In this document: one piece after another, positions 5,504-10,653 of the stretch
Numbering within the stretch: the first letter of the stretch is position 1
Layout of the letters: each line of letters opens with the position of its first letter
Assembly (NCBI GenBank): GCA_030637965.1
Contig: DAOWFO010000079.1
Coordinates: 1 to 10,653 of the forward strand
DNA: 10,653 nt
Reading direction: 5' to 3'
Origin: Thermoplasmata archaeon
GTDB lineage: Archaea; Thermoplasmatota; E2; DHVEG-1
The notes under the pieces: model-generated
The model's database searches: none
What the model saw: only the letters and a program-made list of their open reading frames with translations
Told to the model about the DNA's origin: nothing
Position numbers and translations under genes: made by a program

Positions 5504-6742
5504 TCACACCATGTCATTCCTAGTCAATACAATTACTGATTTTGGTTTTTTAACGACATTACCCAGCTTCATTCCAACAATTACTTTTACATTTTTATTA
5601 TTTGCAATATCTAAGAGCCTTTGGGTGATTATTCCATCAAAAACAACCGTATTAATGTTTTTACTTTTCTTTAGTTCATCAGTTAATTCTCGGACAGGAA
5701 TTTTCTTAATTTCAATATCGTTTTTATCAAGTAGAACTGCTTTTAGGGAGCCAGAAACATCATCAAGGATTGAGAAGTGGTTTTTCTGTACATTACTTAT
5801 AATTGGTTTTTTATCTTCTTTAGATTTGTTAGAAGGTTCTGATTTTTTTGATTTTTGTTCACTCTTTTGCCCAATATCTATTTCTTTTGTTTCTTTTTCT
5901 TTTTCAAATTTTATATCATACATCTCAGCATACTGCTCTGCTGGTATTTTATTTTTCAAGGATTTCATAACAAGTTTTTGAGGAATTTCTTCAACCTCAC
6001 GGGTTTGAGGCGCTCGTGCTACAAAATCAATATCAGAAGTTTGTAAAAGTTCTTTTAATATAAGTTCACCTCCTCTATCACCATCGACAAAAGCAGTTGT
6101 TATTCTTTCTTTGGTTAATTCCTTTACAGTAGATGGAATATTTGTTCCACCAACTGCTATTACGTTTTTAATGCCATATTTAAGAAGGTTTAGCACATCT
6201 CTTCTACCTTCAACGATTATGATTGCATCGCTTTTTTCAATATTAGGCCCCGCAGGACAATGATCAGCACCATAATTACTGATCTCCTCTATTTGTACAG
6301 CCTGTCTAACATTATCTGTTATGCTTGCTCCCTCAACTTTACTTTCTTCTAGAACCTTATTTAATAATATTTTAGCCCGTTCAATTACTTTTTTTCTTCG
6401 AACAACCCGTACATCCTCAACTTTCTCAGCGACAATATCTGCTTTACATGGTCCTACTCGATCAATACTCTCAAAAGCTGCAGCAAGAATTACTGTTTCA
6501 ACCTTATCTAAAGAGGTTGGCAGAGTTATTGTTCCCGTACTTTTTCCACCTTTTGATTCTAATTCTACTTCAATTCTACCTACTCTCGCAGATCGTTGTA
6601 ATTCCCTCAAATCTAGCTCATTACCAAGAAGACCCTCTGTCTGGCCAAATATGGCACCTACAACATCAGATTTTTCAATTACTCCATCTGCATTAATAGT
6701 AGCTTTAATCATATATTTTGTTGTTGCTGGATCTATTACCAT
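5504..6742 (-). CDS. dnaG: Archaeal DnaG-type primase (TOPRIM)
   Basis: This is the archaeal DnaG-like protein: a TOPRIM-domain primase that also associates with the RNA exosome, where it helps poly(A) recognition. The 412-residue length is usual. The N-terminal domain (1-165) includes GAIFGQTEGLLGNELDLREL (29-48) and ADIVAEKVEDVRVVRRKKV (101-119), both diagnostic of the archaeal group. The TOPRIM domain (about 171-255) shows IIIVEGRRDVLNLLKYGI (174-191) with catalytic Glu178 and AFVDGDRGG (217-225) with the acidic pair Asp220/Asp222. No bacterial-type zinc-binding or helicase-interaction domain is present, as expected. A low-complexity Lys/Glu/Ser linker (about 279-316) separates TOPRIM from a conserved C-terminal domain (about 320-405) with LKAVLLD and VVFDGIITQRLLDIA. 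The ATG at 6740-6742 has GAGGTG seven bases before it. It is divergent from metG and upstream of UPF0058. Confidence 0.95.
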   Translation of the reverse strand: MVIDPATTKYMIKATINADGVIEKSDVVGAIFGQTEGLLGNELDLRELQRSARVGRIEVELESKGGKSTGTITLPTSLDKVETVILAAAFESIDRVGPCKADIVAEKVEDVRVVRRKKVIERAKILLNKVLEESKVEGASITDNVRQAVQIEEISNYGADHCPAGPNIEKSDAIIIVEGRRDVLNLLKYGIKNVIAVGGTNIPSTVKELTKERITTAFVDGDRGGELILKELLQTSDIDFVARAPQTREVEEIPQKLVMKSLKNKIPAEQYAEMYDIKFEKEKETKEIDIGQKSEQKSKKSEPSNKSKEDKKPIISNVQKNHFSILDDVSGSLKAVLLDKNDIEIKKIPVRELTDELKKSKNINTVVFDGIITQRLLDIANNKNVKVIVGMKLGNVVKKPKSVIVLTRNDMV

Positions 6743-6778
6743 TAATTTTCACCTCATATAATATTCATTGAAAAGTAG

Positions 6779-6867
6779 CACCTTTATCCGCCTTTTAGCA
6801 AATAATAGGTGTAAAACCCACAACCTGCTTTTAATTTTAGATTAATATATGGTTAAGCGGATAAGTG
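6779..6867. repeat. Inverted repeat in the dnaG-metG divergent spacer
   Basis: TTATCCGC (6784-6791) and GCGGATAA (6857-6864) are exact inverse copies, flanked by CAC (6779-6781) and GTG (6865-6867). The arms therefore match at 11 positions with a two-base bulge on the left. The 65-base interval holds a weaker local stem, AGGTGT with ACAACCT (6808-6827). The arms are more GC-rich than the spacer around them. They could be paired binding sites for a regulator of dnaG and/or metG, or the base of a structured transcript. I see no gene in 6743-6998. Confidence 0.4.
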
Positions 6868-6957
6868 AAATTTATTATTAATTGGATAATATACTTAATT
6901 AGTGCTAGCTTTCAACACTTATTTTGTGGTATTATTTAACTATATTAGACTTGCGCC

Positions 6958-6967
6958 ATATTTAAAT
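6958..6967 (+). promoter_or_regulatory. Candidate TATA box for metG-purC
   Basis: ATATTTAAAT lies so that initiation about 25 bases downstream falls near 6988, giving a leader of only about ten bases before the metG ATG (6999). The leader has no strong Shine-Dalgarno, only AGAGA. Position relative to the start is the main support. Confidence 0.45.
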
Positions 6968-6998
6968 GTTGTGTTTATATTCGTTGTAGAGATTTCAG

Positions 6999-9134
6999 AT
7001 GAAGGAAAAGATTTACATTGGTGTAGCATGGCCCTATGCAAATGGTTCACTACATCTTGGACATATTGCAGGATGCTACCTACCATCAGATATTTTCGCT
7101 CGATTTTGCAGAATGAATGGAAAAGATGTTTTAATGGTTTCGGGGAGTGATGAACACGGTACACCTATTACAATTACTGCAGAAAAGGAAAACAAAACGA
7201 CACAGGCTATTGTGGATCGTTATAATAAAGAACATACAGAAAATATGAAACAATTTGGTATTTCTTTTGATCTTTTTACACGTACCACTACAGATAATCA
7301 TGATAAAGTTGTACAGAATATATTCTCAACTCTATACGATAAAGGTTACATATATAAAAAGAGTATTGAAGCATTCTATTGCAAAATTTGCAATCGTTTT
7401 TTACCGGATAGGTACATTGAAGGAGAATGCCCTAATTGCGGAAATGAAAAAGCTAGAGGAGATCAGTGTGATGAATGTGGTATTATGCTTGATCCACAGG
7501 ATTTAGTATTGGTTAAATGTAAAATTTGTCGAAACACACCAGAAATAAAGACTAGTGACCATCTGTTTTTTGCCTTAAGCAAATTTGAAGATAAATTGCT
7601 TGATTGGATAAAAGATAAAAAGTATTGGAAATCCAGTGTATTGAATTTTACTCAGAACTGGTTAAAGGATGGTCTTCATGATAGAGCTATAACGAGAGAC
7701 ATGGAATGGGGGATACGTGTTCCTGTAGAAGGTTTTGAAGATAAAAGGATTTATGTATGGTTTGATGCTGTAATTGGATATTTAGCTGCTAGTAAAGAGT
7801 GGTCACAAAAAAAAGGGGAGCCAGATAAATGGATTGAATGGTGGAAGAATAAAAATGCTAAACACTACTATTTCCTTGCAAAGGACAATATTCCATTCCA
7901 TACATTAATTTGGCCTTCAATATTGATGGGGTATGACGAGACATTAAATTTACCTTATAATATCCCAGCTAACGAATATCTTCGTATAAAGGGAGAGCAG
8001 TTTTCTAAAAGTAAGGGATTGGGAGTATGGGTTCCAGAAATTGTGGAAAAATTTGATGTCGATTCGGTACGCTATTACCTTTCAATAAATATGCCAGAAA
8101 ACAAAGATAGTAACTGGTCTTGGGAAGATTTTGTAATAAAAAATAATGATGAACTCGTTGGAACATATGGTAATTTTATCCATAGGGTTTTTACATTTAC
8201 TCATAAAAATTTTGGTGAAATACCTAAATGTAGTAGGTTAGACAATCTAGATAAAAGGGTAATCGAAAAAATTGAAAAAGCACATAAAGAAGTGAAAGAA
8301 GAAATTGAGAATTGTAATTTCAAGAAAGGTCTCAGGGCTGCTATGAATCTAGCACAATTCGGTAATTTCTATTTCGACCAAAAACAGCCTTGGAAACTAG
8401 TAAAATCTAACAAAGAAAAGTGTGGATCGATGCTGCACATGTGTTTTAAAATAATTCAAGCATCTGCTATATTTATGGCTCCTTTTCTTCCATTTTCCTC
8501 TGATAAAATTTGGAATATGCTTGGTCACAAGAAATCTGTGCACATAGCTAGTTGGAATGATGCATTGTTGGAATTAAATATTGGATTCTTGTTAGAAAAA
8601 CCGAAACCATTATTTGAGAAGTTAAAATTAAGGGATCTCATGGCAGAGTCAGATCCATTTTCAAATCTAGATTTACGTGTAGCAAAGATAATTGACGTAA
8701 AAGATCATCCCGATGCAGACAAACTATACATATTACATATTGACCTTGGAGATCTTGGAAAAAGGGTTTTAGTTGCAGGTATGAAACCTTATTACTCAAA
8801 AGAGGAGATTAAAGGAAAAAATATTGTTATAGTGACAAATCTTAAACCAGCAAAAATTCGTGGTATCAAATCAAATGGTATGTTACTAGCGGCAGGGGGC
8901 GGGACTGATATAGTATCGCTTCTTAATCCAGGTAATGCAAAACCTGGATCTATAGTATTCATTGAGGGAATATCAAGAAAACCTTTGAGTATTTTAGAAT
9001 TCGAAGACTTTAAACAAATCAAAATGACAGTTAATGAAAAACAGCAGATAAAATACAAAGAAAAAATACTGCAAGGTGAAAAAGGAGTTATTGTTACTGA
9101 TAAAAATGTAGAGAAAGGAGCAATTGTATCATAG
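6999..9134 (+). CDS. metG: Methionyl-tRNA synthetase with fused C-terminal tRNA-binding domain
   Basis: This is a cytosolic class I aminoacyl-tRNA synthetase that charges tRNA-Met using ATP and methionine. In the 711-residue product, GVAWPYANGSLHLGHIAG (8-25) contains the HIGH signature as HLGH (19-22). Four CxxC knuckles at 128/131, 144/147, 157/160 and 174/177 form the zinc-binding connective domain, the arrangement expected to hold two zinc ions. The KMSKS motif reads FSKSK (335-339). The anticodon-binding helical bundle follows (about 380-540), with KQPWKL near 462. Residues about 553-655 form a Trbp111/EMAP-II-like OB fold (LDLRVAKIIDVKDHPDADKL, 557-576; GIKSNGMLLAA, 622-632) that in some archaea is a separate protein. 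A further tail of about 50 residues (661-711) follows. The ATG at 6999 gives the canonical start with the first strand of the Rossmann fold; its ribosome site is weak. purC follows 11 bases after the stop. Confidence 0.97.
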   Translation: MKEKIYIGVAWPYANGSLHLGHIAGCYLPSDIFARFCRMNGKDVLMVSGSDEHGTPITITAEKENKTTQAIVDRYNKEHTENMKQFGISFDLFTRTTTDNHDKVVQNIFSTLYDKGYIYKKSIEAFYCKICNRFLPDRYIEGECPNCGNEKARGDQCDECGIMLDPQDLVLVKCKICRNTPEIKTSDHLFFALSKFEDKLLDWIKDKKYWKSSVLNFTQNWLKDGLHDRAITRDMEWGIRVPVEGFEDKRIYVWFDAVIGYLAASKEWSQKKGEPDKWIEWWKNKNAKHYYFLAKDNIPFHTLIWPSILMGYDETLNLPYNIPANEYLRIKGEQFSKSKGLGVWVPEIVEKFDVDSVRYYLSINMPENKDSNWSWEDFVIKNNDELVGTYGNFIHRVFTFTHKNFGEIPKCSRLDNLDKRVIEKIEKAHKEVKEEIENCNFKKGLRAAMNLAQFGNFYFDQKQPWKLVKSNKEKCGSMLHMCFKIIQASAIFMAPFLPFSSDKIWNMLGHKKSVHIASWNDALLELNIGFLLEKPKPLFEKLKLRDLMAESDPFSNLDLRVAKIIDVKDHPDADKLYILHIDLGDLGKRVLVAGMKPYYSKEEIKGKNIVIVTNLKPAKIRGIKSNGMLLAAGGGTDIVSLLNPGNAKPGSIVFIEGISRKPLSILEFEDFKQIKMTVNEKQQIKYKEKILQGEKGVIVTDKNVEKGAIVS

Positions 9135-9145
9135 GAGAAATTAAA

Positions 9146-10054
9146 ATGAGTGTTATTACTGAAACCAATCTACCATTAAAAATATTTAAAAAAGGTAAGG
9201 TAAGGGATGTTTATAGAATTGAAGATAAACTTTTACTTATTGTAACTGACCGTATTTCAGCGTTTGACTATGTTTTGGATGAACCGATACCATACAAGGG
9301 AGTTTGTTTGACTCAGATATCAAAATTCTGGTTTGATTTTTTTAAGGATACTGTTCCAAATCAGATGGTTTCTTCAGATGTTGATGAATTTCCGGATGAA
9401 TTAAAAGAATATAGAGAAGTTCTATATGGGCGTAGCATGCTTGTAAAGAAAGCGAAAGTTTTTCCTATTGAGTGTATAGTTAGGGGATATATCTCTGGAT
9501 CAGCATGGAAATCGTATCAAAAGGATTGTTCTGTATGTGGAATAAAACTACCTAGTGGAATGAACTTATCTGAAAAATTCGATGTACCTTTATTTACACC
9601 TTCGACAAAGGAGGATACTGGACACGATATTAACATCTCATTTGATAAAATGAAAGAAATAATCGGTGATGCAGATGCAGAAAAAATCAAGCAACTTTCT
9701 CTTAAAATGTATCATGATGGAACAGAATATGCAAGGAAAAAAGGTATAATAATTGCTGATACAAAGTTTGAATTCGGTAAGATTGAAGATCAGATAATTG
9801 TTGTTGATGAATTGCTTACTCCAGATTCATCACGTTTTTGGCCTGCTGATAAGTATGAACCAGGTAGGAACCAGCCAAGTTTTGACAAACAATTCGTAAG
9901 AGATTATTTATCAAGTACTGGATGGAGTAAAAATTCCCAGCCGCCTCATCTTCCTAAAAACGTAATTACCGAGACTCAGAACAAATATTTTGAAGCTTAT
10001 GAAAAGATCACCGGTAAACAGTTCACATTTCAGCAGATTAGTAAAGAGTTATAG
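9146..10054 (+). CDS. purC: Phosphoribosylaminoimidazole-succinocarboxamide (SAICAR) synthase
   Basis: This is a cytosolic enzyme of de novo purine synthesis that joins CAIR and aspartate with ATP to form SAICAR. At 302 residues it is the longer form, like yeast Ade1, rather than the roughly 240-residue form common in bacteria. Visible family motifs are KGKVRDVY (16-23) at the nucleotide-binding glycine loop, TDRISAFDYVLDEPIPYKG (34-52), the signature PIECIVRGYISGSAWKSY (107-124), FTPSTKEDTGHDINIS (150-165), IADTKFEFG (203-211) and VDELLTPDSSRFWP (220-233). The ATG at 9146 has AGGAG, overlapping the metG TAG stop, seven bases upstream. The 11-base spacing to metG points to co-transcription. 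The last 17 bases overlap the end of the convergent phosphoesterase gene. No other purine gene lies in the window, and there is no sign of a purine riboswitch or damage. Confidence 0.96.
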   Translation: MSVITETNLPLKIFKKGKVRDVYRIEDKLLLIVTDRISAFDYVLDEPIPYKGVCLTQISKFWFDFFKDTVPNQMVSSDVDEFPDELKEYREVLYGRSMLVKKAKVFPIECIVRGYISGSAWKSYQKDCSVCGIKLPSGMNLSEKFDVPLFTPSTKEDTGHDINISFDKMKEIIGDADAEKIKQLSLKMYHDGTEYARKKGIIIADTKFEFGKIEDQIIVVDELLTPDSSRFWPADKYEPGRNQPSFDKQFVRDYLSSTGWSKNSQPPHLPKNVITETQNKYFEAYEKITGKQFTFQQISKEL

Positions 10055-10653
10055 TTTCTTCGCTTTCTTTTTCAATATCTGCTGAAACATAAATCTCAAC
10101 CATATCATTGCTTTCTCTTTCTAACAAAATCTCTCCATTCTCAACCCTATAATTTCTTAGGGGTAATAAAAATTTCAAATGAGCAGTTAAATTCATTTCT
10201 AAATCATTTTCTACTACTGCAACATTTTTATCTTCATAAGTATGATTTAGTCGGTATGATGGTATTGAATAATAAGGTTCCTTGTAATTATATGATATAA
10301 TTTGACTGTTCTTAATTTCAATGAGACGATAGCCCCAGTATGCATCTTCTCCAACATTACTTGAAGCGGCAGTAGTAGTTATATAAATTGTATCATTTTG
10401 ATTAGTTATATTATCATAATGCTCGTGTCCTGCAAATACAGCATCAATATCATAATATTCTATTAAAGAAAGTAACTTTTCCCTTCCTTTATATCCATTT
10501 TTTAATAAAGATTCGTCTTCTGTATCCCAAATTGGATTGTGATGCAGACAAAGAAAGTTCAATTCTGCATTATTATTTTGTAAATCTTCTTCTATCCACT
10601 CAAGTTGCTCTTCTAGTATACAACCACCCCAGTTAAAAACAAGAAATGAAATA
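10038..10653 (-). CDS. Calcineurin-like metallophosphoesterase, C-terminal part (5' end outside window)
   Basis: This is the C-terminal part (204 residues visible) of a calcineurin-like metallophosphoesterase, a dinuclear metal-dependent phosphatase or nuclease fold. The frame stays open past the TTG at 10560-10562 to the right edge, so that TTG is internal and the true start is beyond the window. The visible part begins with NWGGCILEEQLEWIEEDL, like the family's x-x-Q-x-x-W-L-x-x-x-L segment. It continues with LCLHHNPIWD, whose second His (about residue 38 of the visible part) fits the conserved metal ligand, and then VFAGHEHYDN with the closing G-H-x-H ligands (75-78). The N-terminal D-x-H and G-D/N-H ligands are not in view. 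After the catalytic domain about 110 residues follow, ending in an acidic, strand-forming tail rather than a known domain. Substrate and cell location are unknown. A secreted or membrane-anchored purple-acid-phosphatase-like protein is possible, but no signal peptide can be seen. Confidence 0.85.
   Translation of the reverse strand, partial: ISFLVFNWGGCILEEQLEWIEEDLQNNNAELNFLCLHHNPIWDTEDESLLKNGYKGREKLLSLIEYYDIDAVFAGHEHYDNITNQNDTIYITTTAASSNVGEDAYWGYRLIEIKNSQIISYNYKEPYYSIPSYRLNHTYEDKNVAVVENDLEMNLTAHLKFLLPLRNYRVENGEILLERESNDMVEIYVSADIEKESEETITLY
10055..10073 (+). terminator. Possible pyrimidine-rich terminator after purC
   Basis: Directly after the purC stop the plus strand reads a T-rich tract with TTTCTT, CTTTC and TTTTTC. 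It could stop metG-purC transcription. It also encodes the acidic, Glu-rich end of the convergent phosphoesterase, which may alone explain the composition. Confidence 0.25.

Noticed and set aside
5840..5905. Low-complexity Lys/Glu/Ser linker in DnaG as a possible insertion
   Set aside because: A variable charged linker between TOPRIM and the C-terminal domain is usual in archaeal DnaG, and total length is normal.
5511..6761. Long plus-strand frames opposite dnaG
   Set aside because: Their composition is the antisense of the Lys/Glu-rich primase, with no motif or ribosome site; dnaG is unmistakable on the other strand.
6850..6882. Ten-codon plus-strand frame (MVKRISEIYY) in the dnaG/metG spacer
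   Set aside because: No ribosome site, very short, and it lies over the inverted-repeat arm; nothing supports translation.
6902..7164. Open frames on both strands across the metG start
   Set aside because: They lie mostly within metG in other frames, show no family motifs and have no ribosome sites; they are shadows of metG.
1..10653. Search for a defence system, mobile element, CRISPR array or other new multi-gene system
   Set aside because: All sizeable genes fall in core metabolic, translation, replication or transport families. No repeats, integrase, transposase, nuclease-helicase cluster or toxin-antitoxin pair is visible.

Overview
The window reads as ordinary archaeal chromosome, with low GC and dense genes on both strands. 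It carries an archaeal-type DnaG, a UPF0058 protein found in Euryarchaeota, an archaeal Thi4 with His in place of the sulfur-donating Cys, a RimI-type acetyltransferase, and a methionyl-tRNA synthetase with four CxxC knuckles and a fused tRNA-binding domain. TATA-like boxes and Shine-Dalgarno leaders are also visible. Euryarchaeota in the broad sense is well supported. A Thermoplasmata-like or methanogen-related lineage is my guess and cannot be settled here. No rRNA, tRNA, CRISPR array, insertion sequence or phage gene was seen.

Layout, left to right. Positions 17-1055 (minus) hold a one-helix symporter accessory protein followed one base later by a sodium:solute symporter, which stops at 289 residues, about half the family length. 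Divergent from these, 1234-3596 (plus) holds a phenylacetate-CoA ligase-like enzyme (paaK) and a ten-helix AEC/BART-family carrier. Together these four may form an organic or aromatic acid uptake, activation and export neighbourhood. After an AT-rich convergent gap comes thi4 (3766-4548, minus). It shares a short divergent promoter region with rimI (4638-5075, plus), which seems to be leaderless with a GTG start.

rimI converges on a UPF0058 gene (5072-5374, minus) so tightly that their stop codons overlap in TTAA, inside a dyad that could terminate both transcripts. Upstream of UPF0058 on the same strand is dnaG (5504-6742). A 256-bp divergent spacer holding an inverted repeat leads to metG (6999-9134) and purC (9146-10054), an 11-bp-spaced plus-strand pair for methionyl-tRNA charging and purine synthesis. 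The last gene (10038 to the right edge, minus) is the C-terminal part of a calcineurin-like metallophosphoesterase whose start lies outside the window. It overlaps the end of purC by 17 bp.

No undescribed multi-gene system is evident. The points most worth checking are the truncated symporter beside its intact accessory subunit, the His-type Thi4, the ligase-carrier pairing, the dnaG-UPF0058 linkage and the inverted repeat between dnaG and metG.
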